From an uncultured Clostridia bacterium (GTDB lineage Bacteria; Bacillota; Clostridia; Christensenellales; Aristaeellaceae): 17,990 nt of DNA. The stretch's first letter is position 1; each line of letters opens with the position of its first letter. Position numbers and translations under genes: made by a program. Where the stretch lies: the NCBI GenBank assembly GCA_934621485.1, contig CAKTUS010000049.1, forward strand, positions 1-17,990, in the 5' to 3' direction. Below are positions 1 through 7,050 of the stretch, in pieces. A model generated the notes under the pieces. The model was given only the letters and a program-made list of their open reading frames with translations, did no database searches and was not told where the DNA came from.

Positions 1-7
1 GGCCGAT

Positions 8-23
8 TCTGACTGTCGAAAAA
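8..23 (+). repeat. TCAGANTGTCGAAAA motif, copy 1 (degenerate)
   Basis: TCTGACTGTCGAAAAA matches the copies at 116-130 and 17864-17880 apart from one base in the first half. Similarity to the third copy continues downstream: both share ATCGGAG at about 12-18 bases after the A-run, with roughly three quarters of the positions between them identical. It is probably part of a dispersed intergenic repeat of about 40 bases. Confidence 0.5.
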
Positions 24-65
24 CCCCGGATGGTATCGGAGGGCCACAGCTCTCCGCTTTTCATT

Positions 66-96
66 CCGAACCCGACGTACACATCTCTGGGTTCGG
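66..96. repeat. Perfect 8-bp inverted repeat
   Basis: CCGAACCC (66-73) and GGGTTCGG (89-96) are exact reverse complements around a 15-base loop. No T-run follows on either strand, so it does not look like a simple terminator. It sits between the first two copies of the TGTCGAAAA motif. Confidence 0.55.
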
Positions 97-97
97 C

Positions 98-116
98 AGT
101 CTTGCGCAGCAAGGCT
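98..116 (+). repeat. 19-bp direct repeat copy A (hairpin)
   Basis: AGTCTTGCGCAGCAAGGCT occurs here and again, identically, at 272-290. Each copy folds into an 8-bp stem (one G-U pair) with a GCA loop. This copy has no T-run after it and runs directly into the second TCAGANTGTCGAAAA motif. Confidence 0.7.
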
Positions 117-130
117 CAGAGTGTCGAAAA
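116..130 (+). repeat. TCAGANTGTCGAAAA motif, copy 2
   Basis: TCAGAGTGTCGAAAA matches the copy at 17864-17878 in all but one base. In both places the motif starts at the last base of, or immediately after, a GC-rich hairpin, so the pair 'hairpin plus motif' looks like the repeated unit. Confidence 0.55.
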
Positions 131-227
131 GTTCCTGATTGGCCGCCATCGCCCGGAAGCAGCGCTTTGCCGGTTCACGGGGAAAGTGCTGCGGCATAAG
201 GCTTAGGGCTCCGCCCCTAAAACCCCG

Positions 228-248
228 GCAGGAGGCACTGCCTCCTGC
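228..248. repeat. Perfect 10-bp inverted repeat
   Basis: GCAGGAGGCA (228-237) and TGCCTCCTGC (239-248) are exact reverse complements around one central base. The right arm and following bases (TGCACCT) resemble the terminator hairpin at 8281-8311, so both may belong to one family of GGAGGC hairpins. No T-run follows directly. Confidence 0.55.
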
Positions 249-271
249 ACCTCCACTTTGTCAGCGGCCTG

Positions 272-297
272 AGTCTTGCGCAGCAAGGCTTTTTTTA
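272..297 (+). terminator. Intrinsic terminator, 19-bp direct repeat copy B
   Basis: AGTCTTGC and GCAAGGCT form an 8-bp stem with one G-U pair and a GCA loop, followed at once by seven T residues (290-296). This is a textbook rho-independent terminator reading rightward. No plus-strand gene lies upstream inside the window, so it must serve a transcript entering from the left, a non-coding RNA, or be a relic. The stem sequence duplicates 98-116. Confidence 0.65.
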
Positions 298-466
298 CCG
301 CCCAGCCAGCCGCCGGCGAGTGGGCAAAGCGCGTCTCTCGTCTGAAAAGATCGTCGTCAGGCGAGCTTTTCAGGCGGTCTGAATCGGCCACGCTGATACG
401 CGGCCGATTTTTGGAAGGCCGCCGGCGAAGCAGTTCTGGAAACTTTTGCCTCCAGGCAACAACGCC

Positions 467-2230
467 TTATTCCATTTCAACGCCCAGGCGGCGCAGGGTT
501 TCCACCACGTAGCTTTCCCGGTATTCCTGATCCTTGGGGCGGCTCAGGTAGGACTTGAAAAATTCCTCGCAGGCCTGCTCATAGGAAATGCCCGCCAACT
601 CGGCGATGATGCGGGTAGAGCGGTCGATCAGTTTCTTGTTGGTGGGCAGCACCTGAATCATCCAGTTGCTCCACACACGGCCCATCTTGGCCATGGTGGC
701 GGTGGACAGCAGATTGAAGGCCAGCTTCACCATCACATGGGGCATCAGCTCCATGATGGTGTGGGGCAGCTTCACAGGCACGCGCAGCTCGTTTTCATCC
801 AGTTTTTCAGCGGGAATATCGCCCATGCGCAGCACCAGGCCGCCGTCAAAATTGGGCAGTTCCTTCTGATACCATTCATACACGCCGTTGTGGGCGCTGG
901 TGCCGTCGATATCCACGCACACCAGATGGGCAGGATGCTGGCTGTAACGGCTTTCGTCGTGCTCGTTCCCGATGTGGTAGTAGGAGAGCTCCTCGCTGCC
1001 CACAGCGGGCGGATTGTCAATGATGGACTGCGCCGCGCCCATGCGGATGTAGTCCTCCTTCGTCCAGTCCAGTCCTTTAATGGGGCGGCGGATGATGTGC
1101 TGCCAGGCCACGCTGGAGGGATACAGGGGATCCTTGGCATAAGCCCAGGAGATGGGGCTTTCGGTATCGTTGTACTTGCGGAAGGGCGGCAGGGTGAAGG
1201 TAGGCTGCCGCTCGGTGGTATCGGTGAAGATATCCTGCAAATAGTCGTGGGTGATGTAGGTAATCAAACCGCCGGGGGTGTACGTAGCGGCTTCGTATTC
1301 AACGGCCTTGGCCATGGCGGTCAGCGCTTCACCGCTGGATAACTGGTCTACCAGGCTCTGGAACTGGCGGGCATATTCGGTGGGCTCCAGCACGCCCGCG
1401 CCGACTGCCTCCAGCTCGTCGGCGTTCATGTGGGCCTTCATCCACTGGTAAGCGCCCAGCTCCAGCGCCGCGCCTGCCACCAGCAGCTCCACGGTGGTCA
1501 CCTGCATGCGGGTGGAACCAGCCACCGCCATGTTGCCTACGTACAGAGGCATGAACACCAGCTCCTGGCAGGCGAATACCTTGCGGGCACGCTCCAGCAC
1601 CTGGCACAGCACTTCCTTGGGGTTGCAGTACAGGTAGTAGGTGCTGCATCCCTGCTTGCCGGCCTCGATCGCCGCGCCAATGATGGAGGAGGACAGGCCG
1701 CACTCCGCCAAAGCGAACACCACGTCGCCGGGGCCCACCTTATCATCGATCACCTGCTGCGCGCCGAAAGTCTGGTAATCTTCAAAGTTTTCCACAGAGC
1801 GCACGCAGGCGCGGTCGCCGCCGGTCATGTGGCTGGTGGATAGCTCGGCAATTTCCAGCCATTCATGAGCGCGCTGGGGAATCTTCTGAATCAAATCCAT
1901 CCAAAACTTGCGCCAGGTGGAATCCAATTGCAGGGCCATGCGGCCGCTGGCGCCCACGGAGGTGAACAGGATGGTGCGGCGCTCCTCGATGGCGCGGGTC
2001 ACGTCGCTGACCAGGGCCTTGAACTCGGGGCCGTTAAAGCAGTTGGCCGATACCTCGGGAATGTATTTATCCGCCTTCAGAATGGTTTTTACCCCCTCGG
2101 CGGTGTCCTTTTTGATGATCGAGCTGAGACCCCGGGTGAGAGGATTGGACTGTTCGGTAGGAATGGCGCCCAATTGGAATTGCTTTTCGTTTTCAATGAA
2201 ATCGCGTGCGGCGGCCTTGTAATCCATCAT
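467..2230 (-). CDS. Long MurQ/GckR-like double-SIS protein
   Basis: This 587-residue protein resembles N-acetylmuramic acid 6-phosphate etherase (MurQ) and the glucokinase regulator GckR, which carry SIS phosphosugar-binding folds. What I see: a TEQSNPLTRGL start (25-35), the SIS loop VGASGR (92-97), AECGLSSS (175-182), AGSTRMQVTT (237-246), and a MurQ-like C-terminal block (504-534) ending in TNKKL. It is nearly twice the length of MurQ (about 300) and closer to GckR (about 600). Aligned by eye to E. coli MurQ, Glu114 corresponds to Glu150 but Glu83 is replaced by Thr105, so the etherase reaction is doubtful. I start it at 2230, where AAGGAG stands nine bases upstream of ATG; a longer frame from 2278 would overlap the preceding gene. 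It is third in an operon with a GntR regulator and a second SIS protein, which suggests amino-sugar or phosphosugar handling. The exact substrate is unknown. Confidence 0.8.
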   Translation of the reverse strand: MMDYKAAARDFIENEKQFQLGAIPTEQSNPLTRGLSSIIKKDTAEGVKTILKADKYIPEVSANCFNGPEFKALVSDVTRAIEERRTILFTSVGASGRMALQLDSTWRKFWMDLIQKIPQRAHEWLEIAELSTSHMTGGDRACVRSVENFEDYQTFGAQQVIDDKVGPGDVVFALAECGLSSSIIGAAIEAGKQGCSTYYLYCNPKEVLCQVLERARKVFACQELVFMPLYVGNMAVAGSTRMQVTTVELLVAGAALELGAYQWMKAHMNADELEAVGAGVLEPTEYARQFQSLVDQLSSGEALTAMAKAVEYEAATYTPGGLITYITHDYLQDIFTDTTERQPTFTLPPFRKYNDTESPISWAYAKDPLYPSSVAWQHIIRRPIKGLDWTKEDYIRMGAAQSIIDNPPAVGSEELSYYHIGNEHDESRYSQHPAHLVCVDIDGTSAHNGVYEWYQKELPNFDGGLVLRMGDIPAEKLDENELRVPVKLPHTIMELMPHVMVKLAFNLLSTATMAKMGRVWSNWMIQVLPTNKKLIDRSTRIIAELAGISYEQACEEFFKSYLSRPKDQEYRESYVVETLRRLGVEME

Positions 2231-2243
2231 CGTTTCATACTCC

Positions 2244-2954
2244 TTATTTTTGTAGAAGTTTCTGGTTGTATTCAGCACCGCCCTCCGCGTTGCACGACGC
2301 GAGGATAGGCGGAGTGTACCCTTCGTTGGCCAGCAGCTGGGCAGTCTGGGCCACTACGGCGTTCAGCACCGCCGCGCCCACGGCGGTGGAGGCGGGGGCC
2401 ACCTTTTGCTGGCAGCCGGGCACTGTCAGCAGGGCGTCGCTTTCGCCGCCGCAATTGTCGATCACCACATCGGCAATCTGATATAGGCGCTTGCCGCTTT
2501 CGTGGCAGGGCCTGCTACGGCTGGACAGAGTCACGTTGGTCAGGGCAATCAGCGTTGCGCCCCGAGCCTTAACCGCCAGCGCCGCATCAATCACCACCGC
2601 ATTTTTGCCGGATACGGAATGAAACACCACCACGTCTCCGGGATCCATCGGGTAAGCGTCCACCAGCAGCTGGCCGTAACCAGGCAGTCCTTCAAAACGG
2701 CTGGTGAGAGTGGCGGGAACCAGATCCAGGCACAAACCCGGAAAGCGCATCAGCTGCACGTTGGCCAGACCGCCCGTGCGGTAATACAGTTCCATGGCCA
2801 GCAAACCGCCATGATTGCAGCCAAAGGCATACACCCGCTTTCCTTTGCGGGTAGCGTCGGCAATCAGCCGGGCCGCCTGCTCCATGGCGGAAAGCTGGGT
2901 GCGCTCCACCTGATCCAAAATGGCATGAATCTCTTGCAGATATTGATGAATCAT
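2244..2954 (-). CDS. UPF0309-type SIS domain phosphosugar-binding protein
   Basis: A 236-residue single-SIS protein, close to the usual length of UPF0309 family members. It begins with a helical segment (about 1-35), has the glycine-rich phosphosugar-loop region AFGCNHGGLL near 43-52, an FHSVSGKN segment near 111-118 and ends EYNQKLLQK, typical of this family. Members are predicted phosphosugar isomerases or binding proteins of the cytoplasm; their substrate is generally not known. The start codon overlaps the stop of the GntR gene (ATGA, 2951-2954), so translation is probably coupled. The MurQ-like gene follows after 13 bases. Assignment to the SIS superfamily is firm; the reaction is not. 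Confidence 0.85.
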   Translation of the reverse strand: MIHQYLQEIHAILDQVERTQLSAMEQAARLIADATRKGKRVYAFGCNHGGLLAMELYYRTGGLANVQLMRFPGLCLDLVPATLTSRFEGLPGYGQLLVDAYPMDPGDVVVFHSVSGKNAVVIDAALAVKARGATLIALTNVTLSSRSRPCHESGKRLYQIADVVIDNCGGESDALLTVPGCQQKVAPASTAVGAAVLNAVVAQTAQLLANEGYTPPILASCNAEGGAEYNQKLLQK

Positions 2955-3700
2955 TGTTTAATCGCTCCGTCTGCGGAAATGCTGCCCTCCCGGTGCATTT
3001 CTACATGGAATTTGTAACGGTCGCCCCGGTAAACGGACACCACATATTCCATGGGCGTGTCGTCTTCCAGGTAGCTCACCCGCTCGAAAACCAGAGCCGG
3101 GCTTCCTTCCCTCAGGTGCAAAAGCCCGGCGTATTCATGATTGACCAGCCCGGCTTCAATGTTCTGGCTGGCCCGAACAGGCTGCCAGCCCTTTCGCTCC
3201 AAAAGCTGATGATACAGCGAACCTTCCAGGTTCATTTCCTCCAGCTCCGGGCAAAGGTAAAAAGGCATCATGACCTGCTCGATGGCCATGGGAATATCGC
3301 CGGCATAACGCACCCGCACCAGGCAGTGCAGTTTGGAGCCGGTGTCTACCCGCAGCCGCTGAGCCACATCGGCCGGACAGCTGACCACCTCGTAGGAATG
3401 GAGCCGGCTGAAGGTTTTCAGCCCATACGCCTGCATTTCCTCGGTAAAGCCCTTCAGGCAGTTCAGCTGCATATCCGCCTTGCGCACGCGCACAAAGGTG
3501 CCCTTTCCCTGGATACGCTCAATATAACCGGATTGTACCAACTCGCTCATGGCCTGGCGGGCCGTAATGCGGCTTACGTTAAATAACCGGCCCACCTCTT
3601 CATCCGTAGGCAGCTGGTCTCCTTCCAGCAAACGCTGCGCGTTAATCAGTTGACGAAAATGCGCGGCAATTTGCATATAACGTGCACCAGACTGTGGCAT
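2951..3700 (-). CDS. GntR-family transcriptional regulator (HutC/UTRA type)
   Basis: A 249-residue regulator. Residues about 8-72 form the GntR winged helix-turn-helix (LPTDEEVGRLFNVSRITARQ, then the wing GKGTFVRV). Residues about 90-240 match a UTRA ligand-binding domain, with the typical PMAIEQVMMPF and SPALVFERVSY segments. UTRA regulators usually sense a phosphorylated sugar or related metabolite and repress their own operon. GGAG nine bases before the ATG supports the start. It is first in the operon with two SIS phosphosugar proteins, so the effector is probably the phosphosugar they handle. A promoter and a dyad-symmetric candidate operator lie just upstream (3739-3791). The family is certain; the ligand is unknown. 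Confidence 0.92.
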   Translation of the reverse strand: MPQSGARYMQIAAHFRQLINAQRLLEGDQLPTDEEVGRLFNVSRITARQAMSELVQSGYIERIQGKGTFVRVRKADMQLNCLKGFTEEMQAYGLKTFSRLHSYEVVSCPADVAQRLRVDTGSKLHCLVRVRYAGDIPMAIEQVMMPFYLCPELEEMNLEGSLYHQLLERKGWQPVRASQNIEAGLVNHEYAGLLHLREGSPALVFERVSYLEDDTPMEYVVSVYRGDRYKFHVEMHREGSISADGAIKQ

Positions 3701-3738
3701 TGCGGTTCATCTCCTGTAAGCGCCCATTCATTTGTATT

Positions 3739-3758
3739 TATAACAATATGTTGTCATA
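3739..3758 (-). promoter_or_regulatory. Candidate GntR operator
   Basis: Read on the minus strand, TATGACAA-CATA-TTGTTATA is an inverted repeat with one mismatch. It falls at about -2 to +18 relative to the predicted start of transcription of the gntR operon. An overlapping TTGT-N7-ACAA dyad (3732-3746) shares its arm. Position and symmetry fit a repressor site for the adjacent GntR protein; binding is inferred. Confidence 0.5.
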
Positions 3759-3762
3759 CCAA

Positions 3763-3791
3763 ATTCTAACATATATTTAACTCTTTGTCAA
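3763..3791 (-). promoter_or_regulatory. Sigma-A promoter of the gntR-SIS operon
   Basis: The minus strand reads TTGACA (3786-3791), 17 bases, then TAGAAT (3763-3768): a perfect -35, ideal spacing and a five-of-six -10. Transcription would start near 3756, giving a leader of about 55 bases before the GntR ATG. Confidence 0.85.
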
Positions 3792-3952
3792 CCAAAAATG
3801 AAAACTTGGCAGGCAACCGTATTTCCCTTTTCTCCTGCGCTGCTTCAAGCTTGCGGGAAAAGAGCGTCGTGGCAAAGAAAGCGCATCCTCATCCATTTCT
3901 CTGCATCATGATATCCATGCTGTCGTTCTGAAAACTTGGGTTTGCAAAAAGG

Positions 3953-3981
3953 TTGCAAAACTTTTTTCCGTCCAGTATAAT
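3953..3981 (+). promoter_or_regulatory. Sigma-A promoter of the SPOR-hydrogenase operon
   Basis: TTGCAA (3953-3958), 17 bases, then a perfect TATAAT (3976-3981). The start of transcription would be near 3988, about 80 bases before the SPOR gene. The -35 lies in the second of two TTGCAAAA direct repeats (3942-3949 and 3953-3960) spaced exactly 11 bases apart, about one helical turn, which may be a regulator site. The 3701-4067 gap otherwise holds only this promoter, the divergent gntR promoter and about 160 bases in which I see nothing coding. Confidence 0.8.
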
Positions 3982-4067
3982 AAGGCAAGATACAGAAAAG
4001 CGCCCGGTTCATATTCCCTCGCGAAACGGCATAGGTTTTGGCGAAGAAACGGGGGAGGAAACAGGCC

Positions 4068-4889
4068 ATGGAGGAAAACAGGCGCGTATATCCGGCAGAT
4101 CGCCGAAGCGGAAAGGCTCTTCGATACCTGCTGCTGTTTTTATCGGCGGTGTTGATTTTATCAGGGCTTGTGTGGCGCGGCGAGGAAACCGCCATTGAAC
4201 CCGTGCCGCAGCCAACGCCCATTTCCACCAGCGAAGCGTTTGACGAAACCCCCGCGCAGCGGGAAATAACCCTGCCGGCTTCCACCTGGTATGCTTTGCA
4301 GCTGGGCGCCTTTGAAAACGAAGACGCCGCCCAAGCCCTGTGCCGGCAGTTTGCCAGGCGGGGAGCAGCGGGATATGTGTGGCAGGACGGCCGTTACCGC
4401 GCCTTGGCGGCCACCTATCCCAGCCGGGAGGACGCTCAGCAGGTACGCCTGCAGCTCAACCGGGATCATACCGTGGATTCCTATCTGTACGAAATTACGC
4501 TGCCGCAGGTGCAGCTGCGCCTGCGCGGCATGCAGGGGCAATTGGACATCCTGGAGGCCGCTTTTTTGCACGCCAATGATTTGGTCTCCGGCTTGCAGGC
4601 GCTAAGCGTGTCGCTGGACCGCCAGGAGCAAAGCGCGCAGGAAGCCCTGGCCGTTATGCAGGGCTTGAAAGCGCAGGTGGAAACGGTATCCCTTCGGCTT
4701 CAGCAGCGCTTTGCCGCACCCAGGCCCCAAACCGTCTCAGACCTGTGCGCGCTGTTTGACAGCTATTGCGCCGCCTGTAACGCCTCCCTGCCGGAAAGCG
4801 CCGTGGCTTTGGGCGTGCGCATCAAGTGGGAAACCCTGGACGTGCTCCGGCAGCTGCAACAAATTTATGATTCTTTTACCAGTACCTAG
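4068..4889 (+). CDS. SPOR-domain membrane-anchored protein
   Basis: A 273-residue protein with a short basic cytoplasmic tail (1-16), one membrane helix (about 17-35), a Pro-rich linker (about 43-70) and a SPOR domain (about 72-140). The SPOR domain is recognisable from WYALQLGAFENEDAAQAL and the later YPSREDAQQVRLQL. The rest (about 145-225) is Gln/Leu-rich and probably coiled coil. SPOR domains bind denuded septal or spore-cortex peptidoglycan, so the bulk should lie outside the membrane. I chose the ATG at 4068 because GGGGGAGG ends nine or ten bases upstream; a TTG at 4038 would add ten residues. It is the first gene of the hydrogenase-like operon, and the next ribosome binding site overlaps its TAG. 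Why a septal wall-binding protein heads this operon is not evident. Domain call good; role unknown. Confidence 0.85.
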   Translation: MEENRRVYPADRRSGKALRYLLLFLSAVLILSGLVWRGEETAIEPVPQPTPISTSEAFDETPAQREITLPASTWYALQLGAFENEDAAQALCRQFARRGAAGYVWQDGRYRALAATYPSREDAQQVRLQLNRDHTVDSYLYEITLPQVQLRLRGMQGQLDILEAAFLHANDLVSGLQALSVSLDRQEQSAQEALAVMQGLKAQVETVSLRLQQRFAAPRPQTVSDLCALFDSYCAACNASLPESAVALGVRIKWETLDVLRQLQQIYDSFTST

Positions 4890-4900
4890 GAGGGATTGGG

Positions 4901-5263
4901 ATGACCATTCGCCAATTGATTCAAATTCTGGACGCCCGTGTGCTGTGCGGCGAGGACAAGCAGCTGGACGAGGAAATTCGCTCCGCCTGCGGCAGCGACC
5001 TGATGAGCGACGTGCTGGCCTTTGTGAAGGACCGGGCGGTGCTGATTACGGGCTTGACCAATGTGCATGTCATGCGCACGGCTGAAATGCTGGATATTCA
5101 CTGTGTGATCTTTGCCCGGGGAAAAATTCCGCCGAAAGAAGTGCTGGAGGAAGCAAGAGAACTGGGCATTGTGGTGCTGGCCACCGAGCATACCAATTAC
5201 ACTACCTGCGGCCTGATGTACGAGGCGGGGATCAGGGGCACGAATGAACGCGCTGGCGCGTAA
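4901..5263 (+). CDS. DRTGG-domain protein 1
   Basis: A 120-residue protein made up of one DRTGG-like domain. It begins MTIRQLIQILDARVLCGED and has an SDVLAF segment and a GIVVLATEHTNY strand near the end. DRTGG domains are found beside CBS domains and in phosphotransacetylase; small stand-alone versions occur in sensory [FeFe]-hydrogenase clusters, where their role is not established. AGGAGG overlapping the SPOR stop codon lies seven to eight bases before the ATG. It is paralogous to the protein at 7051-7398 in length and layout, and the pair brackets the ATPase and hydrogenase genes. The ligand is unknown. Confidence 0.8.
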   Translation: MTIRQLIQILDARVLCGEDKQLDEEIRSACGSDLMSDVLAFVKDRAVLITGLTNVHVMRTAEMLDIHCVIFARGKIPPKEVLEEARELGIVVLATEHTNYTTCGLMYEAGIRGTNERAGA

Positions 5264-5282
5264 GCGCCGGGAAGGAGCCGAC

Positions 5283-5711
5283 ATGCAAACCAACGCTCTG
5301 ATGGACACCTATGAGGTACACGCGGGAGAGTTTCAAACGGCGGGCGACGCATCTGCCAGTATCAAAAGAAAGCTGAAGCAAATTGGGGTGGACAGCACCG
5401 TGCTGCGCCGGGTGGCCGTGGCCAGCTATGAAGCGGAGCTGAACCTGATTATCCACAGTAAGGGCGGGCGGTTGATGCTGGAAATCAGCCCTACCAGGGT
5501 GGTGCTGGTATCCGACGATATGGGACCCGGCATTGCAGATATCGACAGGGCGATGCAGGAGGGCTTTTCCACCGCCAGCGAGGAAGCCCGCGACCTGGGC
5601 TTTGGCGCAGGAATGGGGCTGCCCAACATGAAACGAAACGCCGATGAATTTGATATTCAAAGCCAGGTGGGCCTGGGCACCCGGATTCAGATGGGGTTTA
5701 GGCTGGCCTGA
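5283..5711 (+). CDS. GHKL ATPase, anti-sigma-factor / serine kinase type
   Basis: A 142-residue single-domain ATPase of the RsbW/SpoIIAB class. The N box is EAELNLIIH (50-58, with Asn54 the expected Mg ligand), the G1 box is DDMGPGI (78-84) and the G2 box is GFGAGMGLPN (106-115). No sensor or dimerisation domain is present, as expected for an anti-sigma or serine kinase. Its partner could be a sigma factor, an anti-anti-sigma protein or another product of this operon; none is recognisable as such here. I start at 5283, where AAGGAG lies five bases upstream; an ATG at 5244 would overlap the previous gene and has a poor ribosome site. It sits directly before the hydrogenase gene, as in sensory hydrogenase clusters. 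Confidence 0.88.
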   Translation: MQTNALMDTYEVHAGEFQTAGDASASIKRKLKQIGVDSTVLRRVAVASYEAELNLIIHSKGGRLMLEISPTRVVLVSDDMGPGIADIDRAMQEGFSTASEEARDLGFGAGMGLPNMKRNADEFDIQSQVGLGTRIQMGFRLA

Positions 5712-5734
5712 CGCCGCCTGGGAGGACATACGCC

Positions 5735-7039
5735 ATGGAAGACAAACGCTTTCATTCCGTCCGGCTGGATAAGAAAAAATGCAAAGCCTGCACCAGTTGC
5801 CTGAAGCGCTGCCCCACAGAAGCCATTCGCGTGCGCGGCGGCCGGGCGCACATCATTAACGAGCTGTGCATTGATTGCGGCGAATGTATTCGCGTGTGTG
5901 AAAACCACGCCAAATATGCCTTGACCGATCCTTTGAGCAGCATTAAGCGCTTCCGCTATAAAATTGCGCTGCCGGCGCCGTCGCTGTACGGCCAGTTCAA
6001 GCAGCTGGCAAGCCCTTCGCAGGTGCTGGAAGGGCTGCTGAAAATCGGTTTTGACGATGTATTTGAGGTGGCCGAAGGCGCGGATATCGTAACCCGGGCC
6101 ATCCGCGAGCGCATGCGCACCATCGAACGGGACAAGTACCCCGTGATTTCCTCCGCCTGCCCCGCCATTGTGCGCCTGATTCGCGTCCGCTTTCCAGAGC
6201 TGATTCCCCACATCGTCAATGTGCGCCAGCCCATGGAAGTGGCCGCTATGGTGGCCAAGCGGGAGTTTTGCAAGCGCAACAACGTGCCGCCGGAAGAGGT
6301 GGGCTGCTTCTTCATCACCCCCTGCGCCGCCAAGATGACCGCCATTCGCAACCCGGTGGACCAGCAGGCTTCGGCAGTGGACGGCGCCATCTCCATGTTG
6401 GAAATCTACGGCATTCTGGCCAGCCAGCTCAAGGCGGCAACCCTGAATGAAAACATCGCCCGAGCCACCGCTTACGGCGTGGGCTGGGCAAGCAGCGGCG
6501 GCGAGGCCGCCGCCGTATGTCCCGAACACAGCATGAGCGTGGATGGCATTGAAAACGTGATTCGCGTGCTGGAGGAAATTGAAAACGGCAAGCTGAAGGA
6601 TTTGGTTTTCTTTGAGGGCGCGGCCTGCACCGGCGGCTGCGTGGGAGGCCCGCTCACCTTTGAAAACAATTATGTGGCCCGGGGCGCAGTGCGCGTGCTG
6701 ATGCACGGCTGCGATATCACCCATCCGGACGAACGGGTGAAAGCCTCCTACCTGACCAAATACAACCTGCTGACGGATAAACGCATCACCGCCAACGGGG
6801 CCATGCGCCTGGACGACGATATTGTGGAGGCCATGCGCAAAATGGAGGAAATGGAAGAAATCGTGCGCAGTTTGCCGGGATATGACTGCGGCAGCTGCGG
6901 CAGCCCCACCTGCCGGACCTTTGCCGAGGATATTGTGCGGGGCTTTTGCAACAAAATGGATTGCATCCATGTGCTGAAGGAACAGCTTCGCATCATGGCG
7001 CAGCATATGGTGGAACTGGCCAAAACCACGAGAGAATAG
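5735..7039 (+). CDS. [FeFe]-hydrogenase-like iron-sulfur protein, sensory type
   Basis: A 434-residue cytoplasmic protein. The N-terminus binds two [4Fe-4S] clusters (Cys16/19/22/26 and Cys45/48/51/55). The hydrogenase large-subunit domain follows, with motif L1 SSACP (139-143), L2 TPCAAK (195-200) and L3 GAACTGGCVGG (295-305). All four H-cluster cysteines are kept (Cys142, 197, 298, 302). The preceding Cys of TSCCP is Ala141, the Glu after L2 is Ala203, and the Met of L3 is Ala296, so the normal proton path is broken. A C-terminal Fe-S motif DCGSCGSPTC (384-393) with Cys410 adds a further cluster; no PAS domain follows. Ala in place of the relay Cys is characteristic of putative sensory hydrogenases (groups C/D). 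Together with the GHKL ATPase, DRTGG and PHP neighbours this indicates redox or H2 sensing, not bulk H2 turnover. GGGAGG stands seven bases before the ATG. The maturases are not in the window. Confidence 0.88.
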   Translation: MEDKRFHSVRLDKKKCKACTSCLKRCPTEAIRVRGGRAHIINELCIDCGECIRVCENHAKYALTDPLSSIKRFRYKIALPAPSLYGQFKQLASPSQVLEGLLKIGFDDVFEVAEGADIVTRAIRERMRTIERDKYPVISSACPAIVRLIRVRFPELIPHIVNVRQPMEVAAMVAKREFCKRNNVPPEEVGCFFITPCAAKMTAIRNPVDQQASAVDGAISMLEIYGILASQLKAATLNENIARATAYGVGWASSGGEAAAVCPEHSMSVDGIENVIRVLEEIENGKLKDLVFFEGAACTGGCVGGPLTFENNYVARGAVRVLMHGCDITHPDERVKASYLTKYNLLTDKRITANGAMRLDDDIVEAMRKMEEMEEIVRSLPGYDCGSCGSPTCRTFAEDIVRGFCNKMDCIHVLKEQLRIMAQHMVELAKTTRE

Positions 7040-7050
7040 GAGAAAATGCC

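Larger units (their letters stand above)
1..466. other. Non-coding, hairpin-dense intergenic region
   Basis: I find no convincing gene here. The open frames are short, overlap in several frames, have no good ribosome binding site and translate to low-complexity Pro/Arg/Ala-rich peptides typical of GC-rich non-coding DNA. The stretch is full of inverted repeats, at 66-96, 98-116, 203-220, 228-248, 272-290 and 342-373. It also holds two copies of a TCAGANTGTCGAAAA-type motif (8-23 and 116-130). It lies 3' of the minus-strand SIS operon, so part of it may be that operon's 3' UTR. Confidence 0.6.

Noticed and set aside
139..512. Short overlapping frames in the left intergenic region
   Set aside because: They lack ribosome binding sites, overlap each other and inverted repeats, and encode low-complexity peptides.
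446..1342. 298-codon plus-strand frame opposite the MurQ-like gene
   Set aside because: It is an antisense shadow; the minus frame has SIS motifs and a good ribosome binding site, the plus frame has neither.
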